NCBI RefSeq assembly: GCF_016801985.1
Contig: NZ_JAEVLS010000002.1
Location: 930,001-994,000, forward strand
Origin: Steroidobacter gossypii
GTDB lineage: Bacteria > Pseudomonadota > Gammaproteobacteria > Steroidobacterales > Steroidobacteraceae
Direction of reading: 5' to 3'
DNA length: 64,000 bases
The position numbers and the translations under genes are program-made. Positions 17,185 through 26,132 of this stretch are shown here, piece after piece. Numbering within the stretch: position 1 is the stretch's first letter; each line of letters starts with the position of its first letter. The notes under the pieces were generated by a model. The model was not told where the DNA came from. It made no database searches and worked only from the letters and a program-made list of their open reading frames with translations.

Positions 17185-18637
17185 ACCGCATGACCCCGTC
17201 GTCGACGGCGGCGAAGCGCAGGTTCAGCAGGTCGAGCGCATAGTTCTGATACAGCCGCCACGGCGCTTTGGAGCCCTGCTTTGGGAAGCGGTCGATGGAG
17301 CGTTGCACGTAGCCAGAAGTGAAGTCGATCCACGGCGTGGCGGCGATGGCAGGATCGTCGTTGTGCGGGGTGCATTGCCGATAGCCGTGCTGCTCCATGT
17401 AGTTCAGCAGCCGGCACACATACTCGCAGGTGAGATCGCACTTCAAGGTCCATGACGCATTGGTGTAGCCGAACGCCGCGGCGAAGTTCGGCACGTCGCT
17501 GAACATCATCCCCTTGTAGCTCATGGTGCGCGCCGGCTCGATCTGCCTGCCGTCGACACTCAGCTGCAAGTCGCCGAGTACCTGCAGGTTCAAACCGGTT
17601 GCAGTGACGATCAGGTCCGCTTCGAGCTCCGCGCCCGAAGACAGTTGCAAGCCGCGCTCGGTGAATGTTTCGATCTGGTCGGTCACCACCGCAGCCTTGC
17701 CTTGTTTCAATGCGACGAACAGATCGCCGTTGGGCACCAGGCACAAGCGTTGATCCCAAGGGTTGTAACGCGGCGTGAAGTGTCGTTCCACATCGCATGC
17801 GCCGCCGAGCTCCTGCTTCACGAGCTGAATGATTTTCTGTTTCATGCGCTCAGGCGCGCGCCGACACAGGTTGTAGAACAGCATGCCGAGCAGCACGTTC
17901 TTCCAGCGAGTGACTCCGTAAGCGAAGCTCGCCGGAAAGTGCCGACGCAGCCAATTGGCGATCGCGTCCTCCTGCGGTCGGGCCACGATGTAAGTGGGCG
18001 AACGTTGCAGCATGGTTACGTGCGCGGCTGTTTTCGCCAGCTCTGGCACGAGAGTCACTGCCGTTGCGCCGCTGCCGATCACCACAACGCGCTTGCCGGC
18101 GTAGTCGATATCTTCAGTCCATTTCTGTGGATGCACGATGCGGCCTTGGAAGCGCTCGGCTCCAGGAAACGCAGGGGTGTAGCCGGCCTCATAGTTGTAA
18201 TAGCCGCTGCACATGAACAGGAAATTGCAGGTGAAGCGCACGAGGTCGCCGGAGGCTTGCTCGGCTTCAACCGTCCACAGCGCAGTCTCCGATGACCACG
18301 TCGCACGCTTCACTCGATGATTGAAACGGATCTTTTGATCGATGCCGTAATCGCGAGCCGTGTCGCGGACGTATTTGAGGATGGTGGGGCCGTCGGCGAT
18401 GGCTCTGTCGTGCCGCCAAGGCCGAAACGAATAACCGAGCGTGTACATGTCGGAATCGGATCGGATGCCCGGATAGCGAAACAGATCCCAGGTGCCGCCA
18501 ATGCAGTTGCGGCCCTCGAGGATGGCGTAATGCTTGCCGGGACAACGCCGTTGCAGGTGATATCCCGCGCCGATGCCCGACAAACCCGCGCCCACCACCA
18601 ACACATCGAGATGTTCCGCGGAAGATACGGGTGACAT
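17162..18637 (-). CDS. Flavin-containing monooxygenase, Baeyer-Villiger type
   Basis: 491 residues from the ATG at 18637. Two Rossmann motifs are visible: GAGLSG at 16-21 (FAD) and GSGATA at 188-193 (NADPH). Between them F163-x-G165-x3-H169-x3-W173 matches the Baeyer-Villiger fingerprint FxGxxxHxxxW. Such enzymes insert oxygen next to a ketone to give an ester or lactone; the substrate cannot be told. A much longer frame running up to 19210 passes through the Lrp-type gene in another frame and is an artefact. The gene lies 32 bp after that regulator on the same strand, so they are probably one unit. Confidence 0.85.
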   Translation of the reverse strand: MSPVSSAEHLDVLVVGAGLSGIGAGYHLQRRCPGKHYAILEGRNCIGGTWDLFRYPGIRSDSDMYTLGYSFRPWRHDRAIADGPTILKYVRDTARDYGIDQKIRFNHRVKRATWSSETALWTVEAEQASGDLVRFTCNFLFMCSGYYNYEAGYTPAFPGAERFQGRIVHPQKWTEDIDYAGKRVVVIGSGATAVTLVPELAKTAAHVTMLQRSPTYIVARPQEDAIANWLRRHFPASFAYGVTRWKNVLLGMLFYNLCRRAPERMKQKIIQLVKQELGGACDVERHFTPRYNPWDQRLCLVPNGDLFVALKQGKAAVVTDQIETFTERGLQLSSGAELEADLIVTATGLNLQVLGDLQLSVDGRQIEPARTMSYKGMMFSDVPNFAAAFGYTNASWTLKCDLTCEYVCRLLNYMEQHGYRQCTPHNDDPAIAATPWIDFTSGYVQRSIDRFPKQGSKAPWRLYQNYALDLLNLRFAAVDDGVMRFSSPAAR

Positions 18638-18669
18638 CCTGGTCGTCCTGATCGTCACGGGCGCGCTCC

Positions 18670-19140
18670 TCAGTCGTCGAAGGCGGCGTAATTGAGCGGT
18701 ATCGCGGTGGTCTGCTTGATGGTTTCCAATGAAAAGCTGGCGCTCACGTCGAGGAACGCACAGCCGGCAATGAGTCGTTTGTATACGACGTCGTAGGCGT
18801 CGATGTTCGGCACCACGATGCGCAGCAGATAGTCCACCTCGCCGCTGACCCGATGGATCTCGGTCACTTCCGGAATATCGCGCACCGTGCGTACGAATTG
18901 TTCGAACCAGGCGGCGCTGTGGTTCGAGGTCTTGACCGTGACGAATACGGTGGTGCCGACATTCACGGCTTTGGGATCGATCAGCGCCACGGTGCGCTGG
19001 ATCACGCCGGTCTCCTGCAGCCGCTGGATCCGTCGCCAGCAGGGGGCCTTGGACAATCCCACCCGCTCGGCGATGTCGGCGGCGGTCAGGGAACCGTCGT
19101 GTTGCAGCAGGTCGAGAATGCGGCGATCCAGTCGGTCCAT
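18670..19140 (-). CDS. Lrp/AsnC-family transcriptional regulator
   Basis: 156 residues from the ATG at 19140, where the canonical MDRLDRRILDLLQHDG begins; starts at 19194 (ATG) or 19200 (GTG) would add 18-20 residues. Helix-turn-helix at about 3-60 (LSKAPCWRRIQRLQETGVI), RAM ligand domain at about 65-156. It precedes the Baeyer-Villiger monooxygenase by 32 bp and probably controls it. The ligand is likely an amino acid or related metabolite, as is usual for this family. Confidence 0.88.
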   Translation of the reverse strand: MDRLDRRILDLLQHDGSLTAADIAERVGLSKAPCWRRIQRLQETGVIQRTVALIDPKAVNVGTTVFVTVKTSNHSAAWFEQFVRTVRDIPEVTEIHRVSGEVDYLLRIVVPNIDAYDVVYKRLIAGCAFLDVSASFSLETIKQTTAIPLNYAAFDD

Positions 19141-19244
19141 GCGAGCGCTGAGCAGCGGAGATTGCGCAACATTGTTGCGTCCGGCGGGTCGCATGTCCAC
19201 GATTTCGCAATCGGGTCGCCGCCGCGCTTCGGTAGGCTCACGTC

Positions 19245-19475
19245 ATGAGCACTCTGCGCGCCAATCCGTTTACCGAGCATCCCGCCTCCGCGGGGGAAAC
19301 GTACCTGGCCCATTTGCGCACGGCGGCCGGCTTTGGTTTGCAGATGATCGCCGCCGGGCTGGCCTGTCTGGTGCACGCGTTGCTGCCATTCCTGTTCGTG
19401 CGCACCGGTAGCGATTGCATCTGTCGCTTGCACGAACGGATGCTCGCGCGTCGTCAAGCGTCCCGTTCGCGATAA
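19245..19475 (+). CDS. Small membrane protein, DUF6356-like
   Basis: 76 residues. The pattern NPFTEHPASAGETYLAHL, a hydrophobic segment, then LACLVHALLPFLFVRTGS and a basic C-terminus matches a small conserved proteobacterial family (DUF6356 as I recall it). Two hydrophobic stretches around 28-52 suggest insertion in the inner membrane. Function unknown. It is divergent from the Lrp-type regulator; the gap is 104 bp with the shorter regulator start. Confidence 0.75.
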   Translation: MSTLRANPFTEHPASAGETYLAHLRTAAGFGLQMIAAGLACLVHALLPFLFVRTGSDCICRLHERMLARRQASRSR

Positions 19476-19653
19476 GTCGCGCCGCCCGAAGTTTCTGTTT
19501 CTCGATGACGAATCCGGCCGTCAACCTGGACGACGACCGGCGGCGACAACTTTATTCGCGCACGCCAAATCGACTATAAGTGCGCAGCACTGCGATCCAA
19601 GACGCTCCTCGCGCGTTCAGTGCAAGCTCGAATCGTCATCTGAAGGAATCAAA

Positions 19654-20760
19654 GTGAAAAAATTGCCAGCCGCAATGCTGTGCGCGCTCGCGGGCGTAGC
19701 CTGTGGCATGCCGGCGCATGCCGAGGACGGTCAACTCTACGGTTTGTTACGAAGTCGTGATCTCACGCCTTTCGGCTTCCTGCGCCTGGACATGCGGCCG
19801 GCGCACGCGGTGTCGATCAAGCCCGGCAGTTTCGCCATCGAAACCGAAGTGGCGTATCAGAACACCTGGGCGTTGAGCCCGGAGGTCGAGGACTATCTCA
19901 CCGCCCTGGAGGGCAGCGGCCGGCGCGACCTGGGCCCGGCGGAGCTGCAGGCCATTCGCGATCTGCCCGGCGAGAATTATCTGATCGATCTGGAGCTGGC
20001 GTTGCTCGACGTCACCTTCCATTACAAGATCTCGAACATCTGGACGGCGTATCTCATCGCCAGCGGCGTCTCGTATCAAGGCGGCTTTCTCGACAGCACC
20101 ATCGAAGGCTTTCACGACACCTTCGGCTTTAGCAGCTTCGGTCGGCCGGCGGTGACGCGCAACCAGACCAACCTGATCTACGATCTGAAGTCGACTCAAT
20201 ATGCGAGCCTCGGCGCGCCCACCGACGGCGGTCTGCTCGATCCCACCATCGGTCTGCGTTACACCGGTTGGACCTTGCCAGGCAAATGGCACATGGCGAC
20301 CGAAGTGGCGGTGAAGGTGCCGATCGCAGGGCGTCGCGAGCTGTTGTCCACGGGGCGCACCGATTACGGCGTGCAGGTCTCGTTACAACGCAAGGGCCAA
20401 CATCATGCGTTCTATGTCGACGCCGCAGCCGTGTATTACGACGGCGCGAGCCAGGTGTCGCCCACCGACGCGCAGATCATCCCGACGCTGATCGTCGGCT
20501 ATGAGCGCATGCTCACCTCGCGCACCAATGTGAATTTGCAGGGCTATATCAGCCCGAGCGTGTATTCGCGCGAGGAGACCGACCTCGACGAGTTGCTGGG
20601 GCAGAAATACCAGCTCAGCTTGGGCCTGCGTCATCGGCGCAATAACTTCCTGGTCACGTTCGGCATCACCGAGAACCTGCAGAACATCAACAACACGCCC
20701 GACATCGGCTTCCAGCTCGGCCTCGCCTGGGTGCCGCTGTCGTCCATGCCGGCGCGCTGA
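19654..20760 (+). CDS. DUF3187-like outer-membrane beta-barrel protein
   Basis: 368 residues with a GTG start preceded by GAAGGAA. Signal peptide 1-23 (cleavage AHA-ED). The rest is rich in alternating amphipathic strands and ends in a strand-like segment (FQLGLAWVPL), consistent with a beta-barrel. The overall pattern (SIKPGSFAIETEVAYQNTW, then paired strands) fits DUF3187, an uncharacterised family. It probably stands alone: 178 bp upstream and 65 bp downstream separate it from neighbours. Confidence 0.7.
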   Translation: MKKLPAAMLCALAGVACGMPAHAEDGQLYGLLRSRDLTPFGFLRLDMRPAHAVSIKPGSFAIETEVAYQNTWALSPEVEDYLTALEGSGRRDLGPAELQAIRDLPGENYLIDLELALLDVTFHYKISNIWTAYLIASGVSYQGGFLDSTIEGFHDTFGFSSFGRPAVTRNQTNLIYDLKSTQYASLGAPTDGGLLDPTIGLRYTGWTLPGKWHMATEVAVKVPIAGRRELLSTGRTDYGVQVSLQRKGQHHAFYVDAAAVYYDGASQVSPTDAQIIPTLIVGYERMLTSRTNVNLQGYISPSVYSREETDLDELLGQKYQLSLGLRHRRNNFLVTFGITENLQNINNTPDIGFQLGLAWVPLSSMPAR

Positions 20761-20825
20761 CCGCGCACCAAACTTGCGCCCGATCTTGCGTCATGGGGCG
20801 GGGCGGTGCTATCTAGCCGCCCCTC

Positions 20826-21476
20826 ATGGCTCAGCCGCTCCCCGAATCCACCGTCGCCGCGGGCCCTTTCAGCGCCTGGCTGCGACGAATGCGACGCTCC
20901 CTGCTCGGCAAAGAAGGAATGGACGTGCCCTGCGGGGACTGCGTCGGCTGCTGCGTGTCCGGCTATTCGCTGCAGCTTCGCCCCGAGGACCAGCGCGCCG
21001 CGGCCCGAATTCCAGCGACTTTCATCGTCAACGCGCCGGGCTTCGCCCAAGGCCATCTCACGGTGCGGCCGTTGTCGAGCGGACTGTGTCCGATGTTGGA
21101 AGGCGGGCGATGTTCTATCTACGCCGATCGCCCGCAAACCTGCCTCGACTACGATTGCCGGATCTTTGCCGCAGCGGGCATGGACGCGGGCGGCGAGGAC
21201 AAGGCCGTCATCAACCAGCGAGTGCGGGAATGGCGGTTTTCGTATCCTGAACCGATGGATCGTCGGGAACATGAAGCGGTCCGTGCCGCCGCCGCCTTCA
21301 TCCGGGACCGCCGCGACAGTTTCAGCGTGCGCGTTCCTGCTGGGCCCATGGGAATCGCGGTATTCGCCATCAAGTCCTATGAAGTGTTTCTGGATCCTGC
21401 GGTCGTGAACAAGAACGGCGCGGAGGTGGCTCGCGCCGTTCTCGAAGCCGTCCGGAACTTCGACACGTCGGCTTGA
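20826..21476 (+). CDS. YkgJ-type cysteine cluster protein
   Basis: 216 residues. VPCGDCVGCC (C36, C39, C42, C43), followed by GLCPMLEGGRCSIY and RPQTCLDYDC, is the cysteine pattern of the YkgJ family, predicted to chelate zinc or iron. The role is unknown. Length is normal with an extra N-terminal stretch of about 30 residues. The downstream histidine phosphatase begins 55 bp after its stop. Confidence 0.85.
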   Translation: MAQPLPESTVAAGPFSAWLRRMRRSLLGKEGMDVPCGDCVGCCVSGYSLQLRPEDQRAAARIPATFIVNAPGFAQGHLTVRPLSSGLCPMLEGGRCSIYADRPQTCLDYDCRIFAAAGMDAGGEDKAVINQRVREWRFSYPEPMDRREHEAVRAAAAFIRDRRDSFSVRVPAGPMGIAVFAIKSYEVFLDPAVVNKNGAEVARAVLEAVRNFDTSA

Positions 21477-21531
21477 AGCAGTCCTGGGATGGTTCACCAG
21501 GCCGTCCGCGCTCGGATGCTATGATCCGGCC

Positions 21532-22086
21532 ATGCAACGAGATCTCGACAAGATGCGCCGGCGGCCGTTCTTTTTCCCGCTGGTGCTCCCGGTACTGTTG
21601 TTCATCGTTCTGGTCGCCGCCGCGGCCTGGTTGTTCGATGCCCGCGCCACCACCGTCGTGTTCGTGGTCCGCCATGCTGAAGTGGAAACGGGCAACGATC
21701 CGGATCCGCCGCTGAGTCTGCAGGGCCGCGAGCGTGCGGCGCGACTGGCCACCATGCTTTCCAAGGCCCGCCCGGTGCGTGGCCTGGATGCGATTTTTGC
21801 CTCCGAGTTCCGACGTGCCCATCAGACGGTCACGCCCTTGTCGGAGACCCTGGCGCTGCCGGTGAACGTCGTACCGTCGGCGACCTGGTCGGAGCTGGCC
21901 CGGCGCATCACGCGCGAGCATCGCGGTGAGTATGTGCTGGTCGCCGGCAGCACCGCGAACATCCCATCGCTGGTCCAGGCGCTGAGCGGGGAGACCGTGA
22001 CCCTGGGCGAAGACGAGTACGACACCATGTTCGTCGTGTTCGTGCCGCAGGTGTCGAAGACCAAAGTGGTGAGACTTCGCTATTGA
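21532..22086 (+). CDS. Membrane-anchored histidine phosphatase family protein
   Basis: 184 residues. A hydrophobic helix at about 13-35 anchors the protein, which then has the histidine phosphatase motif VVRHAE (R47, H48 phospho-acceptor) and LSLQGRERAARL. The short domain resembles SixA-like or small phosphoglycerate-mutase-like phosphatases facing the periplasm. The substrate is unknown. The last codons begin a 12-bp tandem repeat that continues past the stop. Confidence 0.8.
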   Translation: MQRDLDKMRRRPFFFPLVLPVLLFIVLVAAAAWLFDARATTVVFVVRHAEVETGNDPDPPLSLQGRERAARLATMLSKARPVRGLDAIFASEFRRAHQTVTPLSETLALPVNVVPSATWSELARRITREHRGEYVLVAGSTANIPSLVQALSGETVTLGEDEYDTMFVVFVPQVSKTKVVRLRY

Positions 22087-22125
22087 TAGGGCTATTGATG
22101 GGGCTATCGACGGGCTATTGATGCG
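22079..22125 (+). repeat. Four-copy 12-bp tandem repeat over the histidine phosphatase stop codon
   Basis: Copies start at 22079, 22091, 22103 and 22114 with core GCTATTGAT (the third is GCTATCGAC and 11 bp long). The first copy contains the TGA stop at 22084-22086. The tract ends about 50 bp before tRNA-Ala. It looks like local slippage duplication. Confidence 0.7.
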
Positions 22126-22176
22126 ACGCCGCCCTTGCCAGGCGCGGGGCCGGTGCTACAATTCGCGCCCTTCGGT

Positions 22177-22252
22177 GGGCCCGTAGCTCAGCTGGGAGAG
22201 CGCCTCGTTCGCAATGAGGAGGTCAGGAGTTCGATCCTCCTCGGGTCCACCA
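22177..22252 (+). tRNA. tRNA-Ala (anticodon CGC)
   Basis: 76 bases with CCA encoded. The acceptor stem GGGCCCG pairs with CGGGTCC (one G-U). The anticodon stem CCTCG/TGAGG encloses loop TTCGCAA, giving anticodon CGC for GCG codons. The T arm AGGAG-TTCGATC-CTCCT is perfect. Confidence 0.97.
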
Positions 22253-22392
22253 ACTTCCCCCTTTTGACCCGCCCGATGTCCGAACGCCGCGACCGTCGGT
22301 GTTCGGCGACCTGAAACCGCGAGCTCTTGGCGGAATCTGCGCGTCTCTATAGTCTCGCGGCGTCCGGCTCTACGGATGGCACGAGAGTCTCC

Positions 22393-24303
22393 ATGCTCGC
22401 TCGATTCCTGCTGTGGTTGGCGTTCTGCGGGGTGTTCTTGGGGGCCTTTGGGATGCCGTCCTACGGCGCTGAGGGCGCTGCCAGCGATGCGAAGCCCGAT
22501 CCCATCGCGTCCCGCGCCATCATGACTGGCGAGCAGGTGGTGCAGATCCTCGACGAGACCGTCGATTGGTATCGCACGCTGGGCACCCAGCAACAGGCGG
22601 CCACGCAGCCCAGCGACCTGCTGATCCTCTATGCCAACCGGCAGACCGCCGACAAGGTCATCGCGCTGGCCTTCGAAATCGCGCGGGCCAATGCCGAACT
22701 GATCAGCAGCGAAGCGGGCGCTCAGCAAGAGCGGCAAGATCCAGACGCATCCGAGTCGCGCTCGATGGTGCGTATCAAGCAAAAGCTCGATGAGCAGCGC
22801 TCGCAACTGCAAGCCGAGATCGAAAGCGTGCGGCGTCAGCTTGGCGCGGCCACGGCGCAGCAGCGAGGCGATTTGCGGGCCAGACTCGAGGTGCTGCAAG
22901 GGGAGCTGGATCTGATCAACGCGCAGCGCAATCTGTTCGCCAACATGGCCCAGTACGCCAATGAAAACGTCGGTGCGAATGCGCTCAAGACGCACATCGA
23001 CGCCATCGCCGCTTCCATTCCGTCCGCCAGCGCGGCGCCCCTGACGACGCCGGCGACGAGCACAACACCCGCTGCGGCGACGTCGGTGAGCGCAGCCGTT
23101 AGCACGTCGTTGAGTCAGTTCGGCATCTGGGATCTGACCGCAACGGTGCTGCGGCTGTCGGCCAAGGCGCGCACCATCGAAACCGTCGATCGACGCACGG
23201 CCGAGTTGCAGGAGGTCTTCACTCAGATTCGCGACGCGCCTTTGCAACAGCTGCAAGCGCTGGCCGCACGCGGCGATGCGCTGGCGGCCGAAACGCGGGC
23301 GCAAGATCAGGCCAGCTTGAAGCGAGTGCGCGATCAGTACGACACCATCGCCTGGTTGTTTCAACAAACCTCCTCGATCGTGACGCCGCTCAGCAAGGCC
23401 GAGGTGCTGCTCACCCAGTATCGGAACAATCTCGACAATTGGCGTGAGGCCACGCAAAGACAGTCTCGCGAAGCATGGCGCGTGCTGGTGATTCGCCTGG
23501 CGATTTTCGCGGCGTTGCTGGCGTTGGTGTTTACTGCCGCGGAGGTGTGGCGTCGCGCCGTCTTTCGCTATGTGTCCGACGCCCGGCGCCGTTCCCGTCT
23601 GTTGTTGTTGAGAAAGATCGTGCTGTGGGCGCTGGTCGTCGCCATCGCGGCGGCCACGTTTGCCACCGAGCTCGGTTCGTTGGCCACCTTCGCGGGCCTC
23701 ATCACCGCCGGTCTCGCCGTGGCCATGCAGAGCGTGCTGGTGTCGGTGGTCGGTTATTTCTTCCTGATCGGCAAGTACGGCATTCGGGTCGGCGACCGCA
23801 TACAGATCGGCAGCGTGACCGGCGAGGTCATCGATCTCGGGCTGGTGCGCGTGCATCTGATGGAGCTGAGCGGGCAGGGTGGCGCCATGAGCCCCACGGG
23901 GCGGGTCGTGGCCTTCGCCAACTCCGTCATCTTTCAAGCCTCCGGCGGCTTGTTCAAACAAATCCCGGGCATCGATCTGGCCTGGCACGAGATCACGGTG
24001 CGCCTGCCCTTGAGCGCCGATCATGCCGCGCTCAAGACGCGGCTCATCGAAGCGGTCAGCAGCGCGCTCAACGACTATCGCGACGACATCCTGCGGCAGA
24101 CCCAGGAAATCCAACGCGCTGGTTCGTCGCATGGCGCTGGCGATGCCCAGCCGCAGGTCCAGTTGCGCTTCTCTGCCGAAGGCGTGGACGCCGTAGTTCG
24201 CTACCCGGTCGAACGGCAACATGCGGCGGAGATCGATGAGCGTGTGTCCCGCGAAGTGTTGAATGTGATTTCGGCGGAACCCGCGACGGCTCCGGCTGCT
24301 TAA
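22393..24303 (+). CDS. MscS-family mechanosensitive channel with long periplasmic N-terminus
   Basis: 636 residues from the ATG at 22393, where a clear signal peptide begins (MLARFLLWLAF to YGA-EG); a start at 22327 would add 22 unrelated residues. The periplasmic part (about 30-350) is rich in charged helices likely to form coiled coils, with an Ala/Thr/Ser linker near 215-240. Then come hydrophobic helices and the MscS pore region (FAGLITAGLAVAMQSVLVSV) with the beta domain GDRIQIGSVTGEVIDLGLV. It probably releases solutes at hypo-osmotic shock. It is larger than the basic MscS form (about 286 residues). Confidence 0.88.
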   Translation: MLARFLLWLAFCGVFLGAFGMPSYGAEGAASDAKPDPIASRAIMTGEQVVQILDETVDWYRTLGTQQQAATQPSDLLILYANRQTADKVIALAFEIARANAELISSEAGAQQERQDPDASESRSMVRIKQKLDEQRSQLQAEIESVRRQLGAATAQQRGDLRARLEVLQGELDLINAQRNLFANMAQYANENVGANALKTHIDAIAASIPSASAAPLTTPATSTTPAAATSVSAAVSTSLSQFGIWDLTATVLRLSAKARTIETVDRRTAELQEVFTQIRDAPLQQLQALAARGDALAAETRAQDQASLKRVRDQYDTIAWLFQQTSSIVTPLSKAEVLLTQYRNNLDNWREATQRQSREAWRVLVIRLAIFAALLALVFTAAEVWRRAVFRYVSDARRRSRLLLLRKIVLWALVVAIAAATFATELGSLATFAGLITAGLAVAMQSVLVSVVGYFFLIGKYGIRVGDRIQIGSVTGEVIDLGLVRVHLMELSGQGGAMSPTGRVVAFANSVIFQASGGLFKQIPGIDLAWHEITVRLPLSADHAALKTRLIEAVSSALNDYRDDILRQTQEIQRAGSSHGAGDAQPQVQLRFSAEGVDAVVRYPVERQHAAEIDERVSREVLNVISAEPATAPAA

Positions 24304-24335
24304 CCTCAGCATCGACAGCAGCGAGGAGAGACGTC

Positions 24336-24521
24336 ATGGCGACTCACAAGCAGAGCCATTTGACTCGCAAGACCAAGACGCCCGGCACGATGAAGGATGT
24401 GCTGTCAGCCAACGTCCGTCACCAGCAGAGCCGCGCCAACGCGACCGCCAGTCCGCCGGAGGCGAAGCGTTCGCCACATCAGCGCGTCAAGGACGCTGAC
24501 CGCAAGCGTAAAGCGCACTGA
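24336..24521 (+). CDS. Small basic hypothetical protein
   Basis: 61 residues. It starts after a strong AGGAGAG ribosome site with good spacing, which argues it is real. The sequence is Lys/Arg/His-rich and lacks hydrophobic stretches (KQSHLTRKTKTPGTMKDVL, then a HQRVKDADRKRKAH tail). It may bind nucleic acid, but this is only composition. It follows the MscS gene by 32 bp and could be co-transcribed. Confidence 0.6.
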   Translation: MATHKQSHLTRKTKTPGTMKDVLSANVRHQQSRANATASPPEAKRSPHQRVKDADRKRKAH

Positions 24522-24611
24522 GGCGCGGTGCTCCAGGCCAGGGACGGCGGTGCAAGACCAGGAAGGCATAGCCGGGTATGATCCTCCGCAAGCTTTGATC
24601 GCGGAGGATTT

Positions 24612-26030
24612 ATGGCCTCGACGAGTGCAGCCGGTGCGGTGGTGGCGGGTGTGCGCCGGCCCTTGGCGCCCGCCGTCGCTGCTGGATTGAGCGAGCGCTT
24701 CGCTGAACGCTACGTCACATCGACGGCCGTGCGGGAGCATCACGGTCGTGACGAATCCGCCTTCGATGTCACTCCGCCGGATGCGGTCGTCTATCCGTTG
24801 ACGACCGAAGAAGTCGCGTTCGTTCTCGCGCTGGCCAATCGACACAGCGTGCCCGTCATCGCTTATGGCGCCGGCTCATCGCTGGAAGGGCAGCTGCTCG
24901 CCGTGCAAGGGGGTGTTTGCCTCGACCTGTCACGGATGAACAACATCCTCGAAGTCGATGCCGCCGAAGGCATCGCTGTCGTGGAAGCGGGAGTCACGCG
25001 CAAGCAGTTGAACGAACGTCTGCGCCAAGAAGGCGTGTTCTTCTCGGTCGACCCGGGCGCCGATGCGACGATCGGCGGTATGGTTGCGACGCGCGCCAGC
25101 GGCACCAATGCCGTTCGCTACGGCACGATGCGAGAGAATGTTTTGTCACTGACGGCGGTGACAGCCTCCGGTGAGATCATTCACACCGGAACTCGTGCTC
25201 GTAAATCTTCCGCGGGTTATGACCTCACACATCTTTTGATTGGCAGCGAAGGCACGCTCGCCATCGTGACCGAGGCGGTGGTGAAGTTGCGGCCGGTGCC
25301 TGAAGCATCGAGCGTGGCGGTGGGACATTTCCCCGACGTGGATGCCGCCGTGCGCACCGCCAGCGAGATCATCCAGTTCGGCCTGCCGATCGCACGTTGC
25401 GAGCTGCTGGATGAGATGACGGTAGTGGCGCTGAATCGCCACAGCAAGCTCACGTTGCTGGAGCGGCCGATGCTGTTGATGGAATTCCACGGGAGCGAAA
25501 CATCCGTGGCCGAACAGGCAACCGCGGCCGAAGAGATTGCCAAACAAAATGGCGGCGAGGATTTCCGCTGGACGCAGCTGCCCGAGGAGCGCACCAAGCT
25601 CTGGAGCGCGCGTCACAATGCGTACTTCGCGACCATGCAACTGCGGCCAGGCTGTCGCGTGTTCTCAACGGACGCCTGCGTGCCGATGTCCAAGCTCGCC
25701 CAGTGCATCGCCGAAACGCGCACCGACCTGTCCGCCAGCGGCTTGACGGCCACTGTGCTGGGTCATGTGGGAGACGGCAATTTCCACGTCTCGCTGGTGA
25801 TCGATCCAACCAGCCAGAAAGAGTGGCAGCTCGCCGAAGCTTTCAACGAGCGGCTGGTCCATCGGGCCATCGCCATGGGAGGCACCTGTACGGGCGAGCA
25901 TGGCGTGGGTCTGCACAAGAAGCGCTTTCTGGAAGCCGAACATGGCAAGCCGGCCGTCGACGTCATGCGGGCGCTGAAGCGGACGCTGGATCCGAACAAC
26001 ATCCTCAATCCGGGCAAGATCTTCGATTGA
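24612..26030 (+). CDS. FAD-linked oxidoreductase, D-lactate dehydrogenase / GlcD type
   Basis: 472 residues with GGAGG before the start. FAD-binding type 4 domain: YGAGSSLEGQ, then DPGADATIGGMVATRASG and GTRARKSSAGYDLTHLLIGS. C-terminal FAD-oxidase domain with LGHVGDGNFH and GEHGVG. This layout is that of cytochrome-linked D-lactate dehydrogenase (Dld) and glycolate oxidase GlcD. No Fe-S GlcF partner is adjacent, which favours the single-subunit D-lactate or 2-hydroxyacid type. It would feed electrons from a 2-hydroxyacid to the respiratory chain. Confidence 0.85.
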   Translation: MASTSAAGAVVAGVRRPLAPAVAAGLSERFAERYVTSTAVREHHGRDESAFDVTPPDAVVYPLTTEEVAFVLALANRHSVPVIAYGAGSSLEGQLLAVQGGVCLDLSRMNNILEVDAAEGIAVVEAGVTRKQLNERLRQEGVFFSVDPGADATIGGMVATRASGTNAVRYGTMRENVLSLTAVTASGEIIHTGTRARKSSAGYDLTHLLIGSEGTLAIVTEAVVKLRPVPEASSVAVGHFPDVDAAVRTASEIIQFGLPIARCELLDEMTVVALNRHSKLTLLERPMLLMEFHGSETSVAEQATAAEEIAKQNGGEDFRWTQLPEERTKLWSARHNAYFATMQLRPGCRVFSTDACVPMSKLAQCIAETRTDLSASGLTATVLGHVGDGNFHVSLVIDPTSQKEWQLAEAFNERLVHRAIAMGGTCTGEHGVGLHKKRFLEAEHGKPAVDVMRALKRTLDPNNILNPGKIFD

Positions 26031-26132
26031 GCCCAAGCGGCCGCAGTGCCATAAGACTGCAATCTGGCGGCGACGATTCTGTAAAACGGGCCCGGCATAT
26101 TCCTCGGCCTCATGCCATTGCAGGGAGTTGCC

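Noticed and set aside
17162-19210. 682-residue version of the monooxygenase with a long N-terminal extension
   Set aside because: The extension reads the Lrp-type gene in a wrong frame; the FAD motif starts normally from the ATG at 18637.
22156-24312. Long minus-strand open frame covering the MscS gene and tRNA-Ala
   Set aside because: Its start-to-stop path is antisense to a gene with clear domains, and its end is the well-known false peptide produced by reading across tRNA-Ala.
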